DNA of 64,000 nt from Mangrovitalea sediminis (GTDB taxonomy: Bacteria > Pseudomonadota > Gammaproteobacteria > Pseudomonadales > Oleiphilaceae): assembly GCF_002514725.1 (NCBI RefSeq), contig NZ_NTLB01000005.1, positions 513,293 through 577,292 of the forward strand, given 5' to 3'. The notes beneath the pieces are model-generated. The model ran no database searches, was not told the DNA's origin, and was given only the letters and a program-made list of their open reading frames with translations. Every line of letters starts with the position of its first letter. The stretch's first letter is position 1. Shown here one piece after another: positions 8,684 through 17,842 of this stretch. The position numbers were made by a program, and so were the translations under genes.

Positions 8684-10324
8684 TCAGGACGCCTTTGGCG
8701 CAGGCTGTAGCGTTACCTCCCGATCAGGCTGACGAATCAGTTGCCAGACCTGATAACTGCGCCACCCTAACATCGCGCAGGCCGTCATCACGCCCCCCAT
8801 CAAGGCTCCTCCCACACCCGCCGTAACGACGTCGGAACCGGTCAGGTAAAGATCGCGAACTGGGGTGATCGGATGCAGCCACCCCTGTTCGAAACGTTGC
8901 ACATCGTGGTCGATACCATAGATCTCACCCTCTTCGTTATGCTGGAACCAGCGCGTGGAGAGCGGTGTAGACAGTTCATAGTAGTCAAGCGCGTCCCGCA
9001 GCTCGGGATGGTGCTTGAACAACACCTCGAGTAGCTCTTGCGCGATCTGCTCCTTGAGCACCTCATAGTCTTCCCCCCGATGATTCCAGGTCGTCCCCAT
9101 CCACTTTTCGAAAAGCCGGTTATTGGTCGGCGCGACAACCTCCACCGTGGCCCGGTCCGGATAGCGTTCATCCCAGGCGGGGTCCTTGGCCGACGGAAAC
9201 GAGATATAAACCAGGGGCATTGGCGCATCAGGATTTTCACGAAACGCCGCCACATTGGCATCGTGATCGAAAGAGGGGTAGATCCAGTCGTTGGTTTTCG
9301 GTATTCCCAGTGCGCTGGCAGAGCCCTTGAGACCCACATACAGACAGACATGGGAGGCCGATAAGCGAACGCCTTGCAGATGACGGTCCAAGCCATGACG
9401 GCGCACCACCGACTCCGGCAGCAACCGCTTCACCGTGGGGACAATGCCCACGCCGCTGACCACCGCATCCGCTTTCAATTCGTCCCCATTGGCCATACGC
9501 ACACCGTAGGCCCGATTACCCTTGATCAACACCTGTTCGACGCTGGCATAGGTGAAGACTTCCCCGCCAGCCGCCCGAATAACCGGGATGATGGTCTCGG
9601 CGATACTCGACGCCCCTCCAACGGGATAGTTACCACCCGTCAGGTAGTGCTTCGCCACCATCGCATGCATCAGGAACGATGACTCCGAAGGCGGAAGCCC
9701 GTAGTCACCCCATTGCGCCGTGAGCACGCCGATCAACGCCTGATTCCGGGTCAACCCTTCAAGCGCCTGCCGCGTGGACTGGAAGCAGTACGCCGGCAAC
9801 AGGCGCCGCCGGACCTTCTGATAAAGCCGCGCGACCGGTCTTGGCAGCGCCTGGCCGGCAAAGAATGCCGGCACCTTGGAACTGACGGTCTTGATGTAAT
9901 CGACATAGCGCTCGATCGCCTGTGCCTCATCCGGAAAACGCGACGTGAGTGAAGCCTTGAACGAATCTTCGCCGGCAACGAAATCGTATGTTTCATCCCC
10001 AATCATAACCCGGTCATACAGGGGGTCCATCGGCGCCCACTTCAGGTTTCCATCGCTAATGGTGTCGAAGACCCGCCGGATCATGGACCAGGGCTTATGC
10101 ACCTCTCCAATGTAATGTACCCCGACATCCCACTCATACCCCGCACGCTCATAGCTGTGGGTATAACCCCCGGCGGTGTAGTGTTGCTCAAGGACACACA
10201 CTTTCCTGCCGAGCTTGGACAACAAAGCCGCTGTGCATAAGCCACCGATGCCGGAGCCGATCACGATGACATCATAATGGCTGTCGGCGCGGTTGGTACG
10301 ATAGCGACGTCCGGTGCGGGGCAT
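8684..10324 (-). CDS. FAD-dependent oxidoreductase, retinol saturase/CrtISO-like
   Basis: A 546-residue flavoprotein of the phytoene-desaturase superfamily. The N-terminal dinucleotide-binding motif is VIVIGSGIGGLCTAALL, followed by LEQHYTAGGYTHSYERAGYEWDVGVHYIG, which resembles all-trans-retinol 13,14-reductase and carotenoid cis-trans isomerase. The C-terminal FAD closing region LYLTGSDVVTAGVGGALMGGV is present. Substrates could be polyenes, carotenoids or other lipids; nothing here decides this, and no carotenoid cluster is present. AAGGAG lies eight bases before the ATG. It is divergent from padR, and the shared spacer holds two matching operators over its promoter, so it is most likely the PadR target. 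Confidence 0.85.
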   Translation of the reverse strand: MPRTGRRYRTNRADSHYDVIVIGSGIGGLCTAALLSKLGRKVCVLEQHYTAGGYTHSYERAGYEWDVGVHYIGEVHKPWSMIRRVFDTISDGNLKWAPMDPLYDRVMIGDETYDFVAGEDSFKASLTSRFPDEAQAIERYVDYIKTVSSKVPAFFAGQALPRPVARLYQKVRRRLLPAYCFQSTRQALEGLTRNQALIGVLTAQWGDYGLPPSESSFLMHAMVAKHYLTGGNYPVGGASSIAETIIPVIRAAGGEVFTYASVEQVLIKGNRAYGVRMANGDELKADAVVSGVGIVPTVKRLLPESVVRRHGLDRHLQGVRLSASHVCLYVGLKGSASALGIPKTNDWIYPSFDHDANVAAFRENPDAPMPLVYISFPSAKDPAWDERYPDRATVEVVAPTNNRLFEKWMGTTWNHRGEDYEVLKEQIAQELLEVLFKHHPELRDALDYYELSTPLSTRWFQHNEEGEIYGIDHDVQRFEQGWLHPITPVRDLYLTGSDVVTAGVGGALMGGVMTACAMLGWRSYQVWQLIRQPDREVTLQPAPKAS

Positions 10325-10335
10325 GACGATTCTCC

Positions 10336-10355
10336 TTATGCAATTTATTGCATAA
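10336..10355. promoter_or_regulatory. operator 1 (proposed PadR site)
   Basis: TTATGCAA-TTTA-TTGCATAA is a perfect inverted repeat with eight-base arms and a four-base spacer. It abuts the ribosome site of the flavoprotein gene and covers part of its -10 and the expected transcription start. Confidence 0.75.
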
Positions 10356-10380
10356 TATTGAGGCGCACAGAGTTATGCAA
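10352..10380 (-). promoter_or_regulatory. promoter of the flavoprotein gene
   Basis: On the minus strand TTGCAT (10380-10375), a 17-base spacer and TATTAT (10357-10352) form a near-consensus sigma-70 promoter. The -35 lies inside operator 2 and the -10 overlaps operator 1, so a bound repressor would block it. Confidence 0.7.
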
Positions 10381-10391
10381 CAATTTGCATA
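10374..10391. promoter_or_regulatory. operator 2 (proposed PadR site)
   Basis: TATGCAA-CAAT-TTGCATA repeats the arms of operator 1 with the same four-base spacer; the two centres are 37 bases apart. It also covers the likely -35 region of padR (possible -10 TACACT at 10397-10402), which suggests autoregulation. Confidence 0.72.
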
Positions 10392-10429
10392 TCAGGTACA
10401 CTAGACTCCAGATATTCGACGGAGTCGTC

Positions 10430-11044
10430 ATGTCACTCAAACACGCCATTCTCGTCCTCCTGGAAACCGAGCCCGCCAGCGGCTACGACCTCTACAAGCA
10501 GTTCAAGCAAAGCCTTGGCTATTTCTGGAACGCCAGTCACCAGCAGGTCTACCAGCAACTCAAGCGGATGAGTGAGGACGGCTGGCTGGACTACTCTGCA
10601 GAAATCCAGAGCGACAAGCCGGACCGCAAGGTTTATCGCATGACGGACAGGGGCCGGGAGGCCCTGCTCACCTGGCTCAATGCGCCGGTCAAACCCAATA
10701 AACTTAATGATGCCCTTTTGGTAAAACTGTTTGGCGGCGACAGTCTGCCCCCTGATGCACTTATCGAGGAGCTCGACCGCCATACGGCCATCCATCGTCA
10801 TACCCTCGACAAGCTGCTGGCCATCCAAAGCCAGTACGAACGCCTGCCCGAAAACCAGCGGCGCCCATGGGAACTGCCCTTTCTCACGCTGAGACGCGGT
10901 ATTCTGGGCGAACAGGCCTGGATCGACTGGGCACAGGAAACGCGCGCTGCCCTGGAAAAACGTCGCAATGAGACAGCGGACAAGCGGTCTGATCCACTCG
11001 ATACCGCAGGGACCGGCAGCGCAAGAAGCGCCGCAGAAAGCTGA
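10430..11044 (+). CDS. PadR-family transcriptional regulator
   Basis: A 204-residue regulator. Residues 1-80 form the PadR winged helix: SLKHAILVLLETEPASGYDLYKQF, then HQQVYQQLKRMSEDGWL and RKVYRMTDRGREALLTWL. Residues 90-185 are the helical PadR C-terminal (vir_act_alpha_C) dimerisation region, with EQAWIDWAQET. The ATG at 10430 is used, with GGAG just upstream; the longer frame from 10277 would run through the operators and is rejected. PadR proteins are usually repressors released by phenolic or other small effectors. It is divergent from the flavoprotein gene, and two identical-arm palindromes between them are the likely binding sites. The C-terminal 20 residues are low complexity. Confidence 0.92.
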   Translation: MSLKHAILVLLETEPASGYDLYKQFKQSLGYFWNASHQQVYQQLKRMSEDGWLDYSAEIQSDKPDRKVYRMTDRGREALLTWLNAPVKPNKLNDALLVKLFGGDSLPPDALIEELDRHTAIHRHTLDKLLAIQSQYERLPENQRRPWELPFLTLRRGILGEQAWIDWAQETRAALEKRRNETADKRSDPLDTAGTGSARSAAES

Positions 11045-11084
11045 CCGGGGAATCGTCAGTGAGGGAGGGAGATCCGTGAAAGGT

Positions 11085-11109
11085 CGGGGCGGACCTGAGA
11101 CCCGCCCCG
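11085..11109. terminator. hairpin between convergent padR and chemoreceptor genes
   Basis: CGGGGCGG and CCGCCCCG form a perfect eight-pair GC stem with a nine-base loop, in the 72 bases between convergent stops. Short T-runs only; it may serve both strands. Confidence 0.5.
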
Positions 11110-11116
11110 AAACCCT

Positions 11117-13006
11117 TTACACCCGGAAGCGGGCGACCTTGTCATGAAGGGCGTTGCCGACTTCTTCGATCTTGGAGCTGTAGCTGTCGTTTTCCGTCGC
11201 AGCCTTAGCCGCCAGCTGGCCCTGATCGGCAATCCGCGTAATCGAGGAGTTCAGTTCCTCCGTAACCGACGTCTGCTCTTCGGAAGCCGTGGCGATCTGG
11301 CTCGTCATATTGCTGATGGCATTGATCGACTCGGCAATCCGCTTGAGCGCATCCATCGCATCCTGGGCCTTCTCCATACTGACATTACTCACCGCCCGTG
11401 ACGCCTGCATGCCCTGCACCGCGTCATGCGCGCCTTTCTGCAGGCGCTCAATCATGCCATTGATCTCTTCGGTGCTATCCTGGGTCCGTTTCGCCAGGTT
11501 TCGCACCTCGTCCGCGACAACCGCAAAGCCACGACCGGCTTCACCGGCTCGAGCCGCTTCGATCGCCGCGTTGAGCGCCAGCAGGTTGGTTTGCTCGGCG
11601 ATACCTTCAATGACTTCCAGGACCGAGGTAATGGACGCCACATCATTGCCGAGACGGTCGATGACCTCCGCCGCCTGACCGACTTCATGGGCAAGTCGTT
11701 CCACCGCATCCCGCGACGCCTGCACGGTATTCAGCGAAGCGTTGGCATCCTTATCCGCCGCATTGGCAGAATCCGCCGTCTGTTGTGCGGACTGCGCGAT
11801 TTCGTTGGCTGCCGCAGACATCTCGTTGATCGCCGTCGCCACCATATCGATCTCGTGCTGTTGCGTCTCGACGCTGTCGCGACTGATCTTGGATGTTTCC
11901 TTGAGGGAGTGCACATGGCCGCGTAATTCACCGCCACTTTCCTGCGCCTCACTGACGACGCCACGAATGTTGGCCACGAAGCGGTTGAAGTCTCCCGCCA
12001 GCTGCGCAAATTCATCGGAACCCTCGACCGAAAGCGTTTTTGTGAGATCCGCATCGCCGGAGGCAATATCCCGCATGGCATCGCGCAGGCTATAGACAGG
12101 ACGCATCAGGACCTTGAGCCCGATCTGAAGAATAATCAATGCCACCAACAAGCCAACAACGGCAATGATCAACCCGGTCCAGCGAGCCTGATTAACCGGT
12201 GCCATGATCTTGTCGCGGTCGACGAAAATCCCCAGGTACCAGTCAACGCCCCGTGCGGCCGTGATCTTGTTGAAACTGACCAGCCAGGGTGTACCATCAA
12301 TCTGGTAGGTATGGGTCTCACCATCGAGATTGGCGTCGGCCTTGAGCAGCGTCTGGATATTTTTCCCGATCAATGCCTTGTCGGGATCGAACAATATGGT
12401 CCCCGAGGCACTCACCAGCATGGCATAGCCGCTACCGCCCATGGTGATATCGGACAGGACCTGGTTAACCTGGTCCAACGTGATATCGCCAGCCACAACG
12501 CCTTGATAGGTACCGGTAGAAACCGGCGCCAGCGACGAGATGATCATGTTACCGGTCGAGGCGTCCTTATAAGGCTCCGTATAGGAAGCGGCCTGTTTCG
12601 ACATGCCCAGTTTGTACCAGGGCCGGCTTCGCGGGTCGTAGCCCGCCGGCAGCGTGGAAGCCGCTTCAGCGGACTCCATCAACATCTTGCCGGAACCCGT
12701 CCCCACATAGACGTCCTTGAAACCACCACCCGTAGTGGCAGTCATAAACAGGCGCTGGGCCTGATCGTCCGTGGTCACTCCCTTCAACTGGTCCGCTACA
12801 CCCTGAGTAATGTCCAGACGGGTATTAAGCCACTGGGCGATACTGGTCGTACTCTGACGCACCACTTCCTGTTTCATGGCGTTCAGATAATCCTGGGTGG
12901 TCGAAGAAAGACGGCGATCATTGATCACCACGTAGACCGTAATCAGTATGATAAGCAACAGCGCAAAGGCTGATAGCAGTTTCTGACCGAACGACAGCTG
13001 ACGCAT
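11117..13006 (-). CDS. methyl-accepting chemotaxis protein with dCache sensor
   Basis: A 629-residue chemoreceptor. One membrane segment at about 8-27, a periplasmic dCache_1-type sensor at about 35-270 ([15 protein letters not shown] and [21 protein letters not shown] blocks), a second membrane segment at about 278-298, HAMP to about 350, then the cytoplasmic signalling coiled coil. The conserved hairpin tip reads [20 protein letters not shown]. dCache receptors of this form often bind amino acids or other small solutes directly, but the ligand cannot be read here. There is no CheR-tethering pentapeptide at the C-terminus. It is transcribed alone. Confidence 0.95.
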   Translation of the reverse strand: MRQLSFGQKLLSAFALLLIILITVYVVINDRRLSSTTQDYLNAMKQEVVRQSTTSIAQWLNTRLDITQGVADQLKGVTTDDQAQRLFMTATTGGGFKDVYVGTGSGKMLMESAEAASTLPAGYDPRSRPWYKLGMSKQAASYTEPYKDASTGNMIISSLAPVSTGTYQGVVAGDITLDQVNQVLSDITMGGSGYAMLVSASGTILFDPDKALIGKNIQTLLKADANLDGETHTYQIDGTPWLVSFNKITAARGVDWYLGIFVDRDKIMAPVNQARWTGLIIAVVGLLVALIILQIGLKVLMRPVYSLRDAMRDIASGDADLTKTLSVEGSDEFAQLAGDFNRFVANIRGVVSEAQESGGELRGHVHSLKETSKISRDSVETQQHEIDMVATAINEMSAAANEIAQSAQQTADSANAADKDANASLNTVQASRDAVERLAHEVGQAAEVIDRLGNDVASITSVLEVIEGIAEQTNLLALNAAIEAARAGEAGRGFAVVADEVRNLAKRTQDSTEEINGMIERLQKGAHDAVQGMQASRAVSNVSMEKAQDAMDALKRIAESINAISNMTSQIATASEEQTSVTEELNSSITRIADQGQLAAKAATENDSYSSKIEEVGNALHDKVARFRV

Positions 13007-13048
13007 GAAAGTTTCTACCTGCAGAAAAAAGTTTTTGTGACGAGCATG

Positions 13049-13067
13049 AACAACATTTCATGTTGTT
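13049..13067. promoter_or_regulatory. dyad upstream of the chemoreceptor gene
   Basis: AACAACAT-TTC-ATGTTGTT is a perfect inverted repeat with eight-base arms, 43 bases before the chemoreceptor start. It may be an operator or a 5' leader hairpin; no regulator is assigned. Confidence 0.45.
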
Positions 13068-13235
13068 AAGTAAACATAGTCCACGCAGGGAAAAACGGTA
13101 CTCCCTGGACGGCCTATCCACTTAACGGACATACATAAAGTATCGGCAGGGAATCTGTTATTCTGAGAGGAATTTGCCAGACCAGCGCACTATCGAAGGA
13201 ACTCGTGCGCAAGCCACAACAGCGAGGAGTCGACA

Positions 13236-14828
13236 ATGGCCCATGAAGAACTGCACCTGACGCTTCGAAACCTGACGCTGGACGATTACGATCAGCTCAA
13301 GACGCTGATGGACCGGGTCTATGACGATATCGGCGGCGCCTGGCCAAGAGAGACCATCAAGCTCCTGGTCGGTCAGTTCCCGGACGGCCAGATCTGCATC
13401 GAAGATCATGGAGAGCTTGTCGCCGTCGCCCTAACGGTACAGGTCGCGTATGAACGTTTCAGTGATCCACACACCTACGACGACCTGATCCTGCGCAACC
13501 AGCGCATCTGGCACAACCCCAAGGGCGACGCCCTGTACGGCCTGGATGTCTTTATCGACCCTGAATACCGGGGCTACCGGCTGGGGCGCCGCCTGTACGA
13601 AGCCCGTAAGGAGCTGTGCCGTTCCCTGAACCTGCGGGGCATCCTTGCCGGCGGAAGGATCCCCAACTACTCCGAATACGCCGACAACCTGACCCCCTCG
13701 CAATACATCGAGAAGGTCGACCGCAAGGAAATCTACGATCCGATACTGACCTTCCAGCTATCGAATGACTTCCAGGTCAAGCGCCTGCTTCACAAGTACC
13801 TGCCCGAGGACAAAAAGTCGATGGGCTACGCAACGCTATTGGAATGGAACAATATTCTGTACATGCCGCCGACACCGGTGCTGGCGACGCGCAAGACGCA
13901 GGTCCGACTGGGCTCGGTGCAATGGCAGATGCGCGCCTTCGAATCCGTTGAGGAGGTCTTGCGCCAGGTAGAATATTTCGTTGATGCGCTGTCCGACTAC
14001 AAAAGCGATTTCGCGCTTTTCCCCGAGTTTTTCAACGCACCGTTGATGGGACTGACCGATCAGGTGGACCAGAACAAGGCGATCCGCTTTCTCGCCGGTT
14101 TCACGGAGCAGTTCCGGGACAGCATGTCGGATATGGCGGTGAGCTATAACATCAACATCATTACCGGCTCCATGCCACTCCTGGAAGACGGCAAAGTCTA
14201 CAATGTGTCCTACCTTTGCCACCGGGATGGACAGGTCGACGAGCAGCGCAAAATCCACATTACGCCCCACGAGCGACGCGACTGGGTTATTGAGGGTGGA
14301 GACAGCATGCCGGTTTTCCAGACCGACGCCGGCCGTATCGCCATCATGGTCTGTTATGACATCGAGTTTCCGGAACTCGGGCGTCTCGCCGCCGATCAGG
14401 ACGTCGATATCATCTTCGTCCCGTTCTGGACCGACACCAAGAACGGCTACCTGCGAGTCCGTCACTGTGCCCAGTCCAGAGCTATTGAGAACGAATGTTA
14501 TGTGGCAATCACCGGCAGTGTCGGCAACCTGCCCCAAGTTGAAAACCTCGACGTCCAATACGCTCAGTCGTCGGTTTTCTCGCCATCCGATTTTTCCTTC
14601 CCCCATGATGCCGTGATGGCGGAAACTACCCCGAACACGGAGATGATATTCTTTGCGGACCTCGATCTGGACAAGCTCAAGTTGATTCGTAACGAAGGTT
14701 CTGTCACCAACCTCAAGCATCGCCGGCGCGACCTCTACGGTCTTGAGTGGATTAATGGCGGTCAATCGTCAGAAGACACCGCAGCCGGCACCCGATCCGG
14801 TAAACCGGTACTGGAAGAGAATAAATGA
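13236..14828 (+). CDS. GNAT acetyltransferase-nitrilase superfamily fusion
   Basis: A 530-residue cytoplasmic fusion. Residues about 8-200 are a GNAT-type N-acetyltransferase domain (VFIDPEYRGYRLGRRLYEARKE resembles the acetyl-CoA loop). Residues about 222-490 are a carbon-nitrogen hydrolase with the full Glu-Lys-Cys triad: Glu in LFPEFFNAP, Lys in RKIHITPHERR, Cys in IMVCYDIEFPELGR. Such fusions are known in several Proteobacteria as a bifunctional GNAT/carbon-nitrogen hydrolase, but no substrate is generally accepted. GAGGAG stands before the ATG. The tail (after about 505) is a low-complexity extension. The metal exporter gene follows after 80 bases and may be co-transcribed. Confidence 0.9.
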   Translation: MAHEELHLTLRNLTLDDYDQLKTLMDRVYDDIGGAWPRETIKLLVGQFPDGQICIEDHGELVAVALTVQVAYERFSDPHTYDDLILRNQRIWHNPKGDALYGLDVFIDPEYRGYRLGRRLYEARKELCRSLNLRGILAGGRIPNYSEYADNLTPSQYIEKVDRKEIYDPILTFQLSNDFQVKRLLHKYLPEDKKSMGYATLLEWNNILYMPPTPVLATRKTQVRLGSVQWQMRAFESVEEVLRQVEYFVDALSDYKSDFALFPEFFNAPLMGLTDQVDQNKAIRFLAGFTEQFRDSMSDMAVSYNINIITGSMPLLEDGKVYNVSYLCHRDGQVDEQRKIHITPHERRDWVIEGGDSMPVFQTDAGRIAIMVCYDIEFPELGRLAADQDVDIIFVPFWTDTKNGYLRVRHCAQSRAIENECYVAITGSVGNLPQVENLDVQYAQSSVFSPSDFSFPHDAVMAETTPNTEMIFFADLDLDKLKLIRNEGSVTNLKHRRRDLYGLEWINGGQSSEDTAAGTRSGKPVLEENK

Positions 14829-14908
14829 GCGTGGCAGGATCTGCCCTGAACGAAACGCGCTTCGGCGAGCTTTCGCGCTTAAATCGATAAACAGGTACTC
14901 GGAGAACT

Positions 14909-15865
14909 ATGGGACACCATCACGCACATCCCGACGGTCAGTCGCATCATCATGAGCACGGCCACGGGCACGACCATGCACATGGAGCCGCGCTATTAGA
15001 AGGCAACGGTCGAGCCTTTGCGATCGGTATCGGGCTGAATACGCTGTACCTGGTCATCGAAACCTTCTATGGCCTGGCCACCGGCTCGATGGGACTGTTG
15101 GCCGACGCCGGTCACAACTTCAGTGACGTCCTGACCCTGTTGCTAGCCTGGGGCGCGGCCATCATGGCAAAGAAGAGCGCCACATTCACTCATACATACG
15201 GCTTCCGGCGGGGCACCGTGCTCTCCGCGCTGCTCAGTTCCATCTTACTGTTGCTGGCCCTTGGCGCCATCACCCTCGAAGCCTTTCAGCGCCTACTCTC
15301 ACCCCACCCAGTCAGCGGCCTCGTGATGATCGTCGTCGCCGGCGTTGGTGTCGTCATCAATACGGCAACCGCACTGCTGTTCATCAAAAGCCAGCACCAT
15401 GACCTGAACATGCGAGGAGCCTTTCTCCACATGGCCGTCGATGCGGCTGTCTCTCTTGGCGTTGTGATCGCCGGTTTGGGCATCTACTTTACCGGCTGGC
15501 TTTGGCTGGACCCTGCGATTAGTCTCTTGATCGTCGCGATTATCTTCTGGGGGACCTGGGACATGTTCCGGGAATCCTTGAACCTATCGGTCGACGCCGT
15601 GCCGCGAAAGATCGATATTCGTGCGATCAGTGAATATCTGGCGACAGTGCCTGGCGTAACCGGTGTGCACGACCTCCATGTCTGGGCTCTCAGCACGACA
15701 GATGTCGCCCTCACCGCCCACCTCGAAGTTCCATCGGATTTTGTCGCACCGGACCGATGGCTGGCGAATATTATCGAAACCCTCGAAGACCGCTATGACA
15801 TCGGCCACGCGACGGTTCAAGTGGAGCGCGCCGACATTGGATGCCGGCAGAGCCAATGCTGCTGA
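14909..15865 (+). CDS. CDF-family divalent metal cation exporter (CzcD/ZitB-like)
   Basis: A 318-residue inner-membrane protein with six hydrophobic segments and a cytoplasmic C-terminal domain. The metal site residues are visible: DAGHNFSDV in helix 2 and HMAVDAAVS in helix 5. The first 25 residues hold more than ten histidines (HHHAHPDGQSHHHEHGHGH), typical of zinc-handling members, and the C-terminus ends CRQSQCC, an added cysteine cluster. The family exports Zn2+, and in some members Co2+ or Cd2+, by proton exchange. GGAG lies before the ATG. The gene is 80 bases after the GNAT-nitrilase gene. No metal-sensor gene is adjacent. Confidence 0.93.
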   Translation: MGHHHAHPDGQSHHHEHGHGHDHAHGAALLEGNGRAFAIGIGLNTLYLVIETFYGLATGSMGLLADAGHNFSDVLTLLLAWGAAIMAKKSATFTHTYGFRRGTVLSALLSSILLLLALGAITLEAFQRLLSPHPVSGLVMIVVAGVGVVINTATALLFIKSQHHDLNMRGAFLHMAVDAAVSLGVVIAGLGIYFTGWLWLDPAISLLIVAIIFWGTWDMFRESLNLSVDAVPRKIDIRAISEYLATVPGVTGVHDLHVWALSTTDVALTAHLEVPSDFVAPDRWLANIIETLEDRYDIGHATVQVERADIGCRQSQCC

Positions 15866-16204
15866 TCGCCGGCTTTTCAAATCAGGCCAGATTCAAGGCA
15901 TCTAGCGACAACTCCCCGAGCCTCGGCCTGCCGGCCGCGGGACGTTCGCCCATCGCGCGATTGATCGAGAAATAATATTGATATCAAAGCGTTGAGAGAT
16001 AATTTTAAAGTTACAGGAACTGCAATATCCGGATATTGCTTACCTTTCATTTCATCATCTCAGCTTATCAACATAGTCGCTTGATTAAATTGCCTTTTCA
16101 GGAAATGCTGTCTACAGTTTGTACACCAAGCCCAAGAACTGAATGCGACAATCGACTGTCACTGGGGCACTCAGTTTGACGTAAGGACATCATCGGAACG
16201 CAGT
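15866..16204. other. intergenic, nothing recognised
   Basis: About 340 bases, GC-rich at first and then AT-rich (15960-16100). Apart from short GC palindromes near 15935 I see no gene, repeat or clear promoter. Confidence 0.5.
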
Positions 16205-16651
16205 ATGGAACACTTCAGGATCGATCCTTCGTCCCCGGTTCCCGACCTACTGGCCCGATTTACGGTCAAGCGCGGTTTTTTGCGACGAGACAGGGTCGAG
16301 GCCCCGGTTTACAGTCTTCAACAACAGGGCTGTGTCATAAAAAGCGACGAAATGTTTAATCCGGGCGACAACGTTCATTTGGATCTCGTACTGGATATGC
16401 CTTTCGAAAACATCGAAGCCTCCTCACTGCTTGGGCATGTGACCGAGGTTAGAAAGTATTGCAGCAATTTCTTCTATACCATTGAATTCCATGAATTCTC
16501 TTCTGATAAGACCGTCTCCGATCGCATCTCTCGCCTTACTAACGTCATCAAACGCAAGCGGGCGCTTCGGCGAAGACGGAATGGAAAATCGCAGGCAGAC
16601 AGTATCGAATCCTTACCTGGCGGCCAGGCATTCACGTCGTCAGGATTCTGA
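16205..16651 (+). CDS. PilZ-like protein
   Basis: A 148-residue soluble protein. KRGFLRRDRVEAPV, then a beta-barrel-like stretch (GDNVHLDLVLDMPFENIEASSLLGHVTEVRK) resembles a PilZ domain, which binds cyclic di-GMP through an RxxxR motif plus D/NxSxxG. Here the second motif is degenerate (QQQGCVIKS in its place), so binding is uncertain. The C-terminal third is basic (KRKRALRRRRNGK). It lies near a GGDEF-EAL gene and another PilZ gene. Identification rests on the general pattern only. Confidence 0.5.
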   Translation: MEHFRIDPSSPVPDLLARFTVKRGFLRRDRVEAPVYSLQQQGCVIKSDEMFNPGDNVHLDLVLDMPFENIEASSLLGHVTEVRKYCSNFFYTIEFHEFSSDKTVSDRISRLTNVIKRKRALRRRRNGKSQADSIESLPGGQAFTSSGF

Positions 16652-16771
16652 AAGGCAGCTATTCTGGCTATCGGACCAGGCGGTACATGTAGGCGTGCAA
16701 GTAGGGTAATAAGTGCGGCACCGTAGTTGTAGGGCATTTCATTAAGGACAGGGAACCGGAGACTCAACATC

Positions 16772-17461
16772 ATGGCAAAGAAAGAAAAAATGGGCGTGGA
16801 CAAGATCGTCAAACGCGTCAACAAGGAATTCGAAAAAACCTCGAATCAGATCGAGTCGCTGCTCAGCGATGCATTGCGGCAGTTGGATACGTTGCAGAAC
16901 CAGATTCAGGAGCCGCTGCGCAAGTTGGTTGACGACATGGAACGCATTCGTGAACGTGAAATGAAGCGTTTTCAGGACGAGTTCGACCGTCGCATGAGCG
17001 AATTCCACGAGCTGCAGCAAACCGTTCTCGACAAGCTCGGGCTCGCTGGCACTCGGGACAAAACGTCCGCACAGACAGGCAAGGCTGCCAAGCCATCCAC
17101 CAGTGCCGCAACCGCCAAACCCGCAGCACCGAAAGCCAAACCCGCTGCCAAGGCCGCGACCAAGACAGCCAAGGCGCCGGCAAAATCCAAAACTGCAGCC
17201 GCCAAACCGGCGAGCACCGCGAGCAAGGCTTCTGCAGCCAAGAAGACACCGGCTCCCAAGAAGGCCGCTGTCAACACTTCGAACCTTGGGCAAATCAAGG
17301 GACTTGGTCCTGCAACCGTCAAGAAGATGAAAGAGGCCGGCATTACATCGATCGAGCAAATCGCAAATCCGTCAGCCGAAGAAAAGAAGAAGCTCGACGT
17401 GTTTTCCACCATGAAAGGTTACGAAACCTGGCAGGCGCAGGCTCGCAAATTGCTGGGTTAA
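16772..17461 (+). CDS. coiled-coil / Lys-Ala-rich / helix-hairpin-helix protein
   Basis: A 229-residue protein in three parts. Residues 1-90 are a charged helical region (VKRVNKEFEKTSNQIESLLS onward) likely to form a coiled coil, with some likeness to phasin-like proteins. Residues about 95-170 are made of Lys, Ala, Pro and Thr in AlgP/histone-H1-like tracts. Residues about 175-229 contain LGQIKGLGPATVKKMKEAGI, a helix-hairpin-helix fold that usually binds DNA, followed by a short helical end. GGAG precedes the ATG and a good terminator follows. A nucleoid or DNA-tethering role is inference; no known gene symbol fits. Confidence 0.8.
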   Translation: MAKKEKMGVDKIVKRVNKEFEKTSNQIESLLSDALRQLDTLQNQIQEPLRKLVDDMERIREREMKRFQDEFDRRMSEFHELQQTVLDKLGLAGTRDKTSAQTGKAAKPSTSAATAKPAAPKAKPAAKAATKTAKAPAKSKTAAAKPASTASKASAAKKTPAPKKAAVNTSNLGQIKGLGPATVKKMKEAGITSIEQIANPSAEEKKKLDVFSTMKGYETWQAQARKLLG

Positions 17462-17486
17462 TAACGCTATTGAGATAAACCAAGAA

Positions 17487-17521
17487 GGGCTCTGTACTTC
17501 TCACAGGGCCCGTCATTTTTT
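17487..17521 (+). terminator. Rho-independent terminator
   Basis: GGGCTCTGT and ACAGGGCCC pair (one G-U) around a short loop, and a run of six T follows at 17516-17521, 25 bases after the HhH gene stop. Confidence 0.85.
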
Positions 17522-17702
17522 GGCCGGAGCGAGATTTACATTTCCTAACAGTGAGTTACAATTTGCAAACCGTAAAATCGCTGTCATATCCCCTTTGAAA
17601 TGTGACGCAGTTCCACTCGAATGCAGTGCCCTAATCTAAGCTGGCTATACAGTAGGACCAACATCGTAGTAGGAGCGAGCTAGCGGTCGAAATGAGCTAG
17701 TT

Positions 17703-17724
17703 GTAGTAGTAGTAGTAATAGTAG
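17703..17724. repeat. GTA trinucleotide repeat
   Basis: Five GTA units, one interruption (ATA) and two more, inside the 320-base gap before the GGDEF-EAL gene. Just upstream GAGCTAG occurs twice (about 17677 and 17694). Such tracts can vary by slippage. The rest of the gap shows no gene. Confidence 0.75.
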
Positions 17725-17842
17725 CGGCATCGAATCACGTAGCCGCCAAACAGATTTTGCTGAATAACAAGAACAATACGTACGCAGAACGATCCACTCG
17801 TTCATTTCCCTCTTATGTCGTCCTTAGTGCGGAAACAGCTTA

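Noticed and set aside
8684..10324. Carotenoid biosynthesis gene (crtI)
   Set aside because: Sequence is closer to retinol saturase/CrtISO and no other crt gene is nearby.
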